A stretch of DNA of 64,000 nucleotides from Hybos culiciformis (Eukaryota > Arthropoda > Insecta > Diptera > Hybotidae). The position numbers were made by a program, and so were the translations under genes. The notes under the pieces are model-generated. The model was not told the DNA's origin. It ran no database searches and saw only the letters and a program-made list of their open reading frames with translations. This document shows, in pieces, positions 9,615-21,370 of the stretch; within the stretch, counting starts at the first letter, position 1, and every line of letters starts with the position of its first letter. Location of the stretch: positions 37,564,411 to 37,628,410 of the forward strand of contig OZ023273.1 in NCBI GenBank assembly GCA_964007475.1, in the 5' to 3' direction.

Positions 9615-12480
9615 GCCGGTTTTCCATTAAAAATCAAAAAAATTTACTTTATGTTTTCATTTTCTGTCTGCCGGGCACTAAAATAACTATATAATATTAC
9701 CTGGCAGTTGGCCGTTGGCTGATTTATATCGCATCAAAAATACGCACAATCTCGTTCACTTTTATTTATTCTGGATTATGAGATTCTCCCCATTTTGGTC
9801 AAAGAATCCGGACCGGGGGGGCTGAAAAAGGAACAATTTTGCCAAGGGTGCAAGTTTGGACTGAAAGTGGATTTTTATGAAAATTGGTATATGGATAGAG
9901 TGCAATCATCGAAACATTTTAAGTTTTTATGTGGAAAACGAGCTTCCTACATCATTTACGATATGTACTGTTCTATATTTTCTTTCGTATCGAATTATAC
10001 TATAGAAATGAAGTGCTTATTGTTGGCATTTGGTATAAATTTCAACAGAGTATAATCTATGAATCTATCTTCCAACGGTACGAGTCACTTTACAACAAAA
10101 GTATAAATTTTGCTCCGTTTAATTTACGACAGTTTAATATAAGAACCTTTCAATTAAATAGTTCAGTAATACAAAATCAGTGAAGCATAGTTGTAAAAAA
10201 ATATAAATTACCATAATTATTAAATCGTTCATTCTTATAACAAATAAGTTTCCCCTTTGTATGACATTATTGAATTTTTCCTATGGGTATACATATCAGA
10301 GTTCTTTCATATTGTTATACAAAAAAGTAAATTTTGTTCATAACGGCGCGGCGCGGCGTAAAGAATGTTGTAATTATATCTATAATATTATAAAATAAAT
10401 TGTTTGCATTTAAAAGTGGATTTTTAAAAAGTTCCAAATAATTACCTAATAATCGAAACATATTAAACAAATAATATTTCAATTAATTATTATTGAAAAT
10501 AAAATTGGACAGGCTCATCGAAATATATATTTTTGTTTATATACTTTTGTTTCAAATGAAACAAACGCAAATTTAAGAGCTATCGAATATCATGGAAAAC
10601 TTGGTTATTTAATATTAATAGTTCCATATACTATTTTTACAATAATTGTGGACATCTTTAACAAGGCCACGATTATTTTATTCCCCAACATCCAAAAATA
10701 CATATATTTTAGTTTTTTTTAGGCTGTAGATATTATAAACAAAATTTGTAAATAAAAAACTTTCAATTTCATTGTTTTTCAGATCATAATAGTTAATAAG
10801 TAATTAAATTTTGTATGAATACAAATTGTCACAAAAAAAATCAAGTTTATCATCGATTTAAATTAGATTTAATTTGATAATCCGATAATAATTTGAAATA
10901 ATTAATAAAAATTAAAAAAAGAATTATTTTTCACAATCCCTCCCCGCAAAGACTGCACCGATTTTATAATTTTTTTTGTAGAACTTTAATGATAACTTGA
11001 TAACAAAAGGGACTAAGGCAATTGCTTGAAGTATTGAATTTTGGTTTCGGGAATTCTTATAGTCTCATTATTAAAGTACAATGTGTAGTGAGACCTAAAT
11101 ACAAGTGGAAGTAAGATTAGTACTAACAACTAACATCGTACTAAAATTGAAATAATAGAAAAAAATATATTTTTTTTTAAGTTACCTAACAGACTAAATT
11201 ACAAGAAATTTTAATGAACAGAGAAAAAATCTTAAAATTAATTCTTAATGAATATGTTTCCAAATTTCAACCCACGTTTAAATTTAATTAATCTTAATAA
11301 TTTATTTAATTTTGGTTTCTTTTTTTTTTTGGTTATTTTAATGATCATAAAAATAGTTAAGCACGAGCTAAAATAGAGAATCTGGAGTCATAAAGTAAAA
11401 TTATAAATATTTTTTTTTGTATATATTTTTTTAAAGGCGCATAAAATTAATTTATAATTCATTTATTCAAAAATGACAAAAAAAAAAAAAAAATCATAAC
11501 ATAAGAAATTGAAGATATGAGAAAACTGCATAAAGCACAAATGCATGTTGTAGAAGGTAAAATAATTTTTTGACGAATATAATATTAATATTATTAACAA
11601 TTCCGTCAAAATTTTATTTTACACACTATACAGAAATAAATATTATTGAATTTTTTTAAGTAATTTTGAGCTTGCATTTAAGATATGTATTTGAAAAAAG
11701 CTTTATGAACTCTATAGTATTAGCTTTGGTTATCTTCGCTACAGGAATAATATTGAATAAGAAAATGTACTGAAGTTTCAAAATATTTATTCAAAACACT
11801 GAGTCTCAGGCTAGGAATTACAATTATCAACAATTATATAGAGTATCTCTAGTACTTAAATGGAACATTTTAACATAAAAAAAAATTATATCGATTTTAA
11901 GCTAGCTTTTCTTCAACTAAATTAACAGATTTTCCGTAGAAGTTTCTATGGAATATGATACATACATTTTTCATAGGAGTTTTGGAATTTAAGACAGACA
12001 AATAGAAAATGAACTTTTCGTTATTTCATAAAAATAATGAAAATCTATTTAAACATATTTTTAACACCTGCAGAAAAAGTTAATTTTGAAAAATGAATGA
12101 TTTGAATTGTTATAGTTTGTCATAATATCATCAGAAAATTTTTCGTTAATATTTTTTATTTTGTTCTATTTTGTCAACAAAATAAGTTCTTACGATTAAC
12201 TGTTACATAAATTATATGGTCAGGTTATATTGAAATCAAGAGAGAAGAGGAAACATTTTTTTATGTAAAACATCATATTTATTTAAAAATAATTTTTATT
12301 TTTTTTGCAATTTCGCATTAGGTACAATTTATTTTAGTTATTTTTTTTTTAGAAATATGAAAAATATTGTCAAAAACAAAAGACTTAGAACAGGAACTTT
12401 TTTTTTATATTTTCAAAAAAACCCTTATGAAGATAAATGAAACATATTTGTCCGTGATGACAACAAAAAAGTCAAAATTA
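9615..12480. other. Intergenic AT-rich DNA; dispersed-repeat relic at left
   Basis: About 9615-9910 contains a diverged copy of the dispersed repeat also seen at 2395-2900 (cgcacaatctcgttca, aatccggacc, then tttttatgaaaa). A short GC-rich string (ggcgcggcgcggcg) sits near 10343-10357. Otherwise no gene or structured element is evident. Confidence 0.35.
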
Positions 12481-12484
12481 CTAT

Positions 12485-12805
12485 CTAAATACAATTATCG
12501 AAATTATGTTATACAAACACAGTTTCTAGTATACTAAAGAAGCGTGCTGCTATTAGCTAATAGAGAAAACTATAAAAATATGAATAAAAGTTTAAATGGC
12601 CAAACAGTGGTTGCAACACAAAGAATTATTTCTCCTCAATTAGTCAAATTTACTATTTTCATAATTTTTAAATGCAATTATAGAAATTATGTCATACAGC
12701 TCCTATATAATAAGGAAGCGTGGAATCGAGAACCAAATATTACGAAACAATGAAAACAAATTTCATCTTAATACTTTAATGGCCAAAAACAGGTGTTGCA
12801 CAATA
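12485..12805. repeat. Diverged tandem duplication
   Basis: Segments at about 12485-12625 and 12671-12805 share, in the same order, an aattat(c/a)gaaattatg block, a gaagcgtg block and a tttaatggccaaa..caggtgttgca-like block. This is an old local duplication with a unit of about 190 bp. No coding role is apparent. Confidence 0.5.
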
Positions 12806-15800
12806 TACATAATTCATTTTATTTATAATATATATCATAAGTACTACACTCCTAATTTACATAACTTGTTAAAACAGTTTATTTCTTGTATATACTAATA
12901 TGTTTTAAAATTTATTAATTGAATCCAATTTTAACAAATTACTATAAAAATTTAATTGAAATTTTCAATTTTGCAACCGAATTTTATTGACAGTTTTAAA
13001 AACAATAATTTCTGCTAAATTTCAAAAGAAAAAATAATAATTTAAACATTGTACATGGCAAAAAAAACCTTCATGTTTAACAAATTGTAAATTTTGGAAT
13101 AGTTTTAATTTATTTATTTATATATGCATATACATTTTTTTTATATATATGTATATTTTTTTCTTTTTTCGAAAGTCTCATTGAACTAGAAACACAAGAA
13201 TATAAATATATCTAATTCAAAGAAAAAAACCAACCACAAAAAGACTTGACCATTTAAACGCCTACGATCATAAAGAAAACTTTAATACGATACCGATTCA
13301 AAAATTATGAATCGTAATTCAATTTATATAAAATAAAATAAGATATTAATGATAAAGTATCAACGTAGAAATAAAATTAAAGTACCTTAAAAATTTGAAG
13401 ATAATTTAGCTTTAAAACAAATTGTTTCGTAGTGCTTGCAAAATGGAAGCTTCTATAGAAATGATATGAGTCCATGTTCAATGATTTTAATTTTCTCTAC
13501 CAACTATAATAATTGTCGAAAATCAATAATAATGTTTATTCTATAAAATTTAAGTTATTTATAAGACAAAAATATTATCTGAAGGAACGTTTACTAAATA
13601 TGATTTAAACACCATAAAATTTACTTTCAACCAAATACTGCCTTCCGTAGAAATTATTTTCACTAATGCTATATTTATTAAGTTGATTTTTTGAATATGA
13701 TCAGATCTATTTTTAGATTATATTATATTTTGTTTTGGTTTTTTTTTTTTCATATTTAAGTTTTAATATATTAAATTGATCAATAAAATATAATTAATAA
13801 AAATTTTATTGCAACTTCATAAATGTGATTGAGTCTCTGAATTAAAATTAATAAATATAAAATATTTTAGGAAAATTAATGGTTTGAGGTTTGTATTTAA
13901 ATATGATTAGATAACAATGTATATATATGTATATATAACGTCACAAATATATTTTTAAAAGCTTTGGCGTTATATGAATGGTTTTTATTTTCTTGCAACT
14001 TGTGTTTTTTATTCAATTCTATAACTGTATTAAATATAAATTTTTTTTCATTTTTTCTGATTGTCCGTCCAACTATTTATAGTTTTCGATTTACTTTGAC
14101 TTTTAATCTTAGAAAAATATTTTGGATAGATAAAGACAAAAATTTGTTGAACATTATTATTTTAAAATGTTCAAGACTGATGACGGTGATTTATAATGGG
14201 AATTATTTAAGAATCACACATAATAAAAATAATATTTCATCTTTTTAGAATTAGATTTTAAAGATTTGAAGACTGTTATAAATAATTAATAAATGCAGGT
14301 TCTAACAACGTAAGTATTTAGATACAATGAATCTAATTGTAAACCACACAATATATAATAAATCTGGTCAATTATAGTTTTTTATGATTTACCTATACTA
14401 TGTGCTTTTCAGCTTGTTAATAAATTCGAGTACATAGAAAGATATTATATGAATATATCATGTTGAACTATCTATGTTCAAAGAACTTAAATCTTAGTAA
14501 AATATACATTCATATAAGCTTGTCACAAAAATATACTTAATTAATTTTTATGAATGATATTTAATACATGTCATATACACTTGTATGCAAATTATTATTT
14601 AAAATTAAGTATTTTTAATTCATAAAATATTTTTAGCGCGCGAAGGAAAAAAAAATTAATCTCATTCATAAAAACAAGATTGAATGAAAAATATTATGAA
14701 AAGCAGTTGCTGTTAAAAACATCGATGATGCAATGGATAATTAAGAGCTTGAGGCTATTTTCTTAATTTTTAACAATTTTATTTAATAAACTAATGCCTC
14801 TTTATACGCTTAATATTTTGTATTATGTAATTAATATTTTTCAAAAAGTTGTTTTATTTATATAAAGACTATTAAATTGCAGACTGTTTTTTTATTAACA
14901 ATCAAAACTTATACTTAAGTTAAAAAAAATATTTCAAACTGATATCATAATGAATTGATTATAGAATGAAAAAAAAACGGATTATATCCGTTCGTCCGCT
15001 AAAATGCTTGTAACTAATGAATCGAAATACATATAAAAAAATTAAAAAAAATTAAAATATTCCATGCATTTTAGATAACACTACATACACAAATATAATT
15101 ATGTATTTTTGTACTGTATACCAATATTTTTTTTATTAAAGTAAAAATAATATTGTAATCTTTATTATCTGAAAACAGTTCCAAAAAAATATTGTGATAA
15201 ATGTAAGGAATTCATTAAAATACAAATAAGAAATTTCATTTTTATTGCAACAAAGTTAGTAAAATACATAAGTATCGATAACCTATTATTTCCCAATTAA
15301 GAATTGAAATAAATTAATCGTAAATATTAAACAAAATGATTTGGTGTATTAAAAAAGGTATAAACAATCTATTCATATGTTAATTTTGTGGTTTTGTTTA
15401 AATCTTGTGGACAGTTTGTGGTTTTTATCTTGGAGCCAAATTTAACCACAAGCATAAACTAAAAACTTATCAAAATATTATCTTAAAAAAAAACTAATCA
15501 CAATTTTACAAGTATAAACTTTGTGGCAAAAAAAAAAAAATTCTGGTAACTAAATTGATGTTAAAACAATTTTGTTCACAAATTGATGGCTTCAATCGTG
15601 TTATGATTTTATAACCTGAAGATAAAAGTTAAAATTCAACTTTTAACACTTTATGAATGAAAAAAAAAATGACTATACGAATAGCATTTATGCAGCTATA
15701 TCTGTCTTTATGATGTAATCACGTATAAGTTCAAATTTTAAATGCTTAGAAAACAAACAAAAATAATAAATTTATTTTAAATTATCTTGGTCGTAAATAA

Positions 15801-18150
15801 AATTAGAAATTATTGAATTAAAAATTTCTAGTTTTCACCTTTTTTTTTTTAGTTTACCATCAAACAGTTTGCAATTTTTGGGCATGTTAATACAAACAAG
15901 AAGTATGATAATTGTGGTGATAACTATAATGGTGACTATAGTGTTAAAATTAATATAATTTATTATTTTGTTATACTATTTCAAATAATAAAAAAAATAG
16001 TTTTTTTATGATTAGCCGGAGAAAATTTCTAGAATTGGATGAAGTTCCAAAGTTCCATAATATTTCTCTTCATCTACAAACAATATCAACATCAGCATTA
16101 ATTGTCTAGAATTCTAGATAATAAGAACACAAATATCTACATCTTTTTTTTAAATTTAATGAAATAAAATGTAACTTTGAACAGTGATAATATCGAATTC
16201 GAAAGTCAAGTAAAGTTACATATCGAATATTGTAAGAAGATTTTATCCCATATCTGTATTATTTATTTTAGACTTTAAGAACTTTATATTCATTTTGTAA
16301 TTGTGTATGTATAATGATTTGACTATAATATAAATTAATGTACACGTATATGGGTGTAGTATATGTTAAATGATGAACAACCAGACTCACTTTTTTATCT
16401 TCTAAGAGTTTTGGAAAGATATAAGAAATAATTTGATAAACCTAGTGTTATGTTGAAAATTGGCGCACCCATTTCCGTCCTATATTTTGTATTTCATGGA
16501 TTTTTTTTTCAGCAGAAAGTGTCGTTTCAATCATTTTGCACATTTAGGGTTTTAAAACGTAACCTAAGATTAATCTAATTTCGTTTTAAGTTACGTTTAT
16601 ATTACTTTTAAATTTATGAAGCATAAAATAATATTACATGTTACATCATTATGAAATAAAAGAAAGTATTTTTAGTAAGATTCGAAACAAATAATAAAAT
16701 TTCACATTAAACGTCTTGAATACCTACAGCAAGTATATTAAATTAGCAATTTCAATTTTAGTTGACAGTTTTTTGTTTTGACTGATAAGTTTTGAAATTT
16801 TGGAAAACATATTGATGGTCGTGGTTACGAAAAATCAAGTGAATTCGAATACTAGAAAATAAAAATAAAATAATGACGACGATTGTTGTTTTTAACTTAA
16901 ATTATAGGAAATAATCGTATTCGTGAGCCAATTTTTACGGGATACGATACGCAGGCACATGTTTTAAGATGGTAGCTGCTCAGCCTTTTATATATAAAAT
17001 AAAAAATAAATTCATTAAGTTGATTTTAATGAAATGGTTTTTTAAATAAATTTACAACACAATATTATTATTATGGAAGTATATGTACTAGATAAAATTT
17101 ATAGAAAAATAGAATTAACAAAATTATTATTATTGCAACACGAGTTCTTCACATTAAGTTTTGTTATTTAGGAATAAAAAGTTATTTATTTTTTACACTT
17201 AAAAGGATTAAAAACTACCATGTCGTTAGGGTGTGCCCATCTGTTTTGCACAAGCAATAATTTTATTTTTTTATTTAAGTTTTGGAGTCGAGTAGAGAAA
17301 AAAAAAATTTATAAATATTACATACAGGTATGATCACGTACATATATATTTTGTATTAACAAATTACAAACTTGCATATAAAGATAAAATTGAATGCGAT
17401 TGTGTCAACTTTTGTGTTTTGAAATCTGTTCTGAAATATTTGGTGAAGCTCTAAAATTGATTTTAGGAGATTTAATTTCTTTTTTATATTTTTTTTACAT
17501 TTTTAAAATGTGTTTTCGAGTGTTTTTTTACAACATGAATATGTTATAATATATATTATTAATTTTTTAATTTTTATTATTTTTTTTTTAATAAATCGCG
17601 TCGCCAGTATTGTTAAATTAATTTTGCTATAAGCTATCGTAATTCATAATTGTATAAATTTAAAATTTATTATTTTTTTACATCATGGTTAAGATTTTTT
17701 TCTTTATTTTTAACATTAAGATGAGAAAAAAAAACTCTAAAAAATATGATATATGGTGATACCAAAGCCAATTATTATTACCGTTGAAGCTATATAATTT
17801 TTATTTCTAAGTAAAATCAAATCATGTTCGAATAAACTTTATTCTTTAACATTATTAATAGTTATTAAAAACTATTTTTTTAATTATTATTATTTAATGA
17901 TTTTTATATAATGTGGATTATAAGAAAAACCTAAATTTACTTATATCTATTAATTTAATAAATAAAGAATTAAAAAATTGAAAAAAATATAAAAAATAAA
18001 TATTCAATGTAAAATGTGTTTTCTTTTTAAATAATTTTTAAATGGAAGTGTACTACATTATATCTTTATATCCACTGTATATACTTTATTTATTAATTCA
18101 ATTTTTTTTTTCTCCATTTTTAGCGGTTGATGCGCGATATAACGCTTAAT
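12806..18150. other. Intergenic or intronic AT-rich DNA without supportable genes
   Basis: Mostly poly-A/T-rich sequence. Two small GC-richer islands occur at about 16440-16560 and 16905-16985. The second is flanked by an acceptor-like ttatag and a donor-like gtagct and could encode IREPIFTGYDTQAHV, but there is no partner exon. I see nothing else to annotate. Confidence 0.35.
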
Positions 18151-18499
18151 ACATAGTTACTAGGGCTTCTCATTTCCCGCAATTTTCAAATCCCGGGATC
18201 CCGGGACAAAATTTTTCATATTCCCGGGATCCCGGGATCCCGGATTTTTTTTATAAGCACAAATTAAAAAAAAAAATTATCTCATAAAATATTGCCATGC
18301 TCTCGATCCACTTCAACTTGACATGATGGGGTTACCTAAGTTGATATTTTACATAAAAACAAAGAAAAATACAGCATTATAAAAAATTAGTTAACAACTT
18401 GAAATTTGCTTTCTAATCCTCAAACTTCGATTATTTTAAATAAATTTTAATTCTACATATATTAAACTGCACTTATTTATTTTTTAAATTCTTTATACT

Positions 18500-18883
18500 G
18501 ACTTCTCTTCGTTTCCACAAACTTAGAAAGTCAAAATTTACCCACTTCCCGATATCCAATCGTGTTGAAATTTTGCACATCGCTTTGTCGTCGATGACAA
18601 TGCACTTTCGCATCGACTTATTCACACACACACACACACACACATCTTCACCGAACTTTCCAGAAACTTACAAAGTTAAAAATGACCCACTTCCCGGTAT
18701 CCAATCGAACTGAAATTTACTTTAGAATTACACACACACCTTTATATAAACTTCACTATCTGGTCTCCAAACTTAGTAAGTCAAAATAGATCCAATTTCC
18801 GGTATCCAATCGAGGCAAAATTTTGCACATCACTTTGTCGTCGATAACAATATAGTTTGGCATCACAGACTCACCCACACACA
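18500..18883. repeat. Three degenerate copies of a ~120-150 bp repeat plus (CA)n
   Basis: Blocks containing a ttcccggtatccaatcg-like phrase, then attttgcacatc.ctttgtcgtcgat, recur at about 18510-18640, 18655-18720 (partial) and 18765-18880. They are separated by CA microsatellite tracts (18622-18643 and near 18875). The second hAT-like element has inserted into the last CA tract. Confidence 0.6.
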
Positions 18884-19102
18884 CAGGGCCGGCCTTCTAT
18901 GTTAAGAGGCCAGCCAGGGTGCAAATATTTTCTTGGGGGCCTCTAATTTTTTTTAATATAACAATAAAAGTATACTATTCAAATTACAGTAATATTTATT
19001 ATTTAAAAATACGATAAAATGTAGTTCAACAAAAAAAAAACATAACATAAAAACAATACAAGTATAAACTTAAATATTTTTAATATGAGACTTTTTTGTT
19101 GC

Positions 19103-19627
19103 TGTTTATAAGGCGTTTCTTATAACGTGTCAGGACGAGGCTAGATCTTTTCTGCAATTTTTTAAATGAATTAAACTTGGAATTTTCTTGATTATAATTC
19201 AAAATTTTTTATTTTATGTTTAAAGTTTTTATTTATTTCATGTAAGTACGTAGATTAATTTTAAATTCGTTTTTCTTAAATATTAATTTAGATTTTTATT
19301 TGTTAAGTTCTTGAATTAACTTTATGTTTATTTAATTTTAATTATTTTAATAATGTACGACTTCTTCTTGGTGTTGCTGTTGTCTCGAGGGCAATTGACG
19401 AATGAATCTCATTTTATAATTTTTAATTTAATTTTTTGCTTAATCTTCTTTTAGGATCATACGATTCTTTTTAGAACAAAAACCTTTTTATTTTTGGGTA
19501 TTTGTTTTAATTCGTAGGTATAAATTTATCAAACACAATGATCTTCTTCTTTTTAGGTAATTTTGTCATTTTTATTAAATAAAAAGGTCATAATAAAAAA
19601 TCGTATGATTTTATCGTATGATCAACA
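19103..19627 (-). repeat. BEL/Pao 3' LTR
   Basis: 525 bp, TG...CA ends on the plus strand, identical by eye to the LTR at 25182-25706. For this minus-oriented element it is the downstream LTR. The integrase frame runs 6 bases into it and uses an LTR-encoded TGA as its stop. Confidence 0.95.
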
Positions 19628-21370
19628 TTCCGGCCCCGTTGAATTATCTTCAGGAGGATTCAAATCTACAGGTATTGGAGCTGTTCGATGAACTGCACGT
19701 TTGATGACACCGTTTTTTGTTTTAATTTCGACTACTCGAACTCTATTATCAGCCCCTTTGATCGTACGAATAATTCGGCCAAGTAACCACTGTTGTGGTG
19801 GGACATTATCTTCACTGACCAGCACCAAGGTACCGACTTCAATATTAGTTGTTGGTGATAACCATTTTTTCCGTACTTGTAATTCCAATAAATATTCTCG
19901 ACGCCATCGTTGCCAGAAATGTTGTTGTAATTTCGATAAATAACGCCAACGATTAATGTGTAACATCGTTTTCATTTCAACCATGGGTTCGATCACCGTA
20001 TTTAATGGGCCTCCAATTAAAAAATGACCCGGGGTCAGAGCCTCTGGATCTGACGGACTGGGCGATAGTGGTACTATCGGTCTTGAATTTACAATTGATT
20101 CCACTTGAATTACAAGAGTATTTAATTCTTCGAATGTTAGCTTTGAATCTCCAATGACTTTTATCAACAATTTTTTGGCAGATTTCACTGCCGCTTCCCA
20201 TAGTCCACCGAAATGAGGAGCTCGAGGTGGGATATGTTGAAATTGGATTCCAGTTGACGAACACCATGATGCTATGTCACCTTGTGCTTGTTGCGCCATA
20301 AATACTTTTCGAATTTCTTCAAGTTCTCTGTTGGCTCCAACGAAATTAGTCGCGTTATCGAGAAATATATGTTGGGGCTTGCCTCTTCGCCCTATAAATC
20401 TTTTCAACGCTGCGATAAATGTTTTTGTTGACAAATCCGACACTACTTCGAAATGACATGCCTTAGTGGTAAAACAGACGAATACGGCAACATATGTTTT
20501 GATTGGACATTTTCCTCTAATTTTTAGTGTGGTGTATAACGGACCGAAGAAATCAACACCGCTTCGAACGAACGCTCGCGCTTCTGTTATACGATTCGCT
20601 GGCAAGTTACCCATTATCTGATGTTTTAATTTTGGTCGATATTTGAAACAATGGACACAGTGGTTCAAAACTGTATTTATCATATTTCTTGCATTTACAA
20701 TCCAATAATCTTGACGAACGAAAGCTAACAATGCCTGTTGACCTGCATGAAAATTAATAATGTGTAAGTTAGTTAAAAATATTTTGACAAACTTATGATT
20801 TTTTGGTAGAATAGTTGGATGTTTAGCTGAATATGGTAAATCAGACTTATGCAACCGACCGCCGACTTTTAGTAGTTTAATGTTGCACCAAGTTTCTAAA
20901 AATGGATTTAAATTTTTAATATAACTTTTAGTATTAATATTTTCATTTTTTTCTAATGTTTTTATTTCATTTTCGAAGTATTGTTGTTGGATATGCCAAA
21001 TAATCCTATTCATTGCTTCTGTTAATTCGAGTGTGCTTAATGCTTCAACTACCGACGACGACGAACCGCTTTTTAAATAATAGTCGTTTTTATTATTATT
21101 TTGTTTAAGTCGGTTAATGAAGCGACAAACATACCCAAACCGTCGACGAATTTTTTCGAAATTATTTGAATTTGTATAATTTTCAGAGAATTCAGAACTT
21201 ACTGTTGACATTAACGTTAATTTTACTTGCTTTTTCTCTAGTTTACATTCAAGTGGGTTCTGCAATTTAACTTTTGGCCAATGCTTAATTTCTTCTTTTA
21301 AAAACGTTGGTCCCTGAAACCAAATCGATTTTTGAAGATCTGACACGCTGTAAAAACAATATGTTTCCAT
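19622..21370 (-). CDS. BEL/Pao Pol C-terminal part: integrase and DUF5641-like domain
   Basis: 582 residues from the first Met, but that Met is only where the frame opens. The real integrase is part of the upstream polyprotein in a different frame. Visible parts: an integrase zinc-binding HHCC region (LHIINFHAGQ near 203-210; CVHC near 238-241); the DDE core with Asp in SGVDFFGPL (about 272), Asp in FLDNATNF (about 337) and Glu in GGLWEAAVKSAKK (about 389); and a C-terminal WQRWRREYL..VLVSEDN..WLLGRI region typical of BEL elements (about 470-570). The catalytic residues are intact. Relative to the preceding frame the reading shifts at 21298-21370, and the NPAD..SRG-type motif expected at the RNase H C-terminus is missing, which indicates a small frame-changing deletion there. 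Confidence 0.9.
   Translation of the reverse strand: METYCFYSVSDLQKSIWFQGPTFLKEEIKHWPKVKLQNPLECKLEKKQVKLTLMSTVSSEFSENYTNSNNFEKIRRRFGYVCRFINRLKQNNNKNDYYLKSGSSSSVVEALSTLELTEAMNRIIWHIQQQYFENEIKTLEKNENINTKSYIKNLNPFLETWCNIKLLKVGGRLHKSDLPYSAKHPTILPKNHKFVKIFLTNLHIINFHAGQQALLAFVRQDYWIVNARNMINTVLNHCVHCFKYRPKLKHQIMGNLPANRITEARAFVRSGVDFFGPLYTTLKIRGKCPIKTYVAVFVCFTTKACHFEVVSDLSTKTFIAALKRFIGRRGKPQHIFLDNATNFVGANRELEEIRKVFMAQQAQGDIASWCSSTGIQFQHIPPRAPHFGGLWEAAVKSAKKLLIKVIGDSKLTFEELNTLVIQVESIVNSRPIVPLSPSPSDPEALTPGHFLIGGPLNTVIEPMVEMKTMLHINRWRYLSKLQQHFWQRWRREYLLELQVRKKWLSPTTNIEVGTLVLVSEDNVPPQQWLLGRIIRTIKGADNRVRVVEIKTKNGVIKRAVHRTAPIPVDLNPPEDNSTGPEC

Noticed and set aside
9342..9686. Open frames spanning the N run
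   Set aside because: They are artefacts of unknown bases translated as X.
16907..16972. Possible internal exon encoding IREPIFTGYDTQAHV
   Set aside because: Flanking splice-like sites exist, but there is no partner exon and no recognisable homology; mentioned only as an island.
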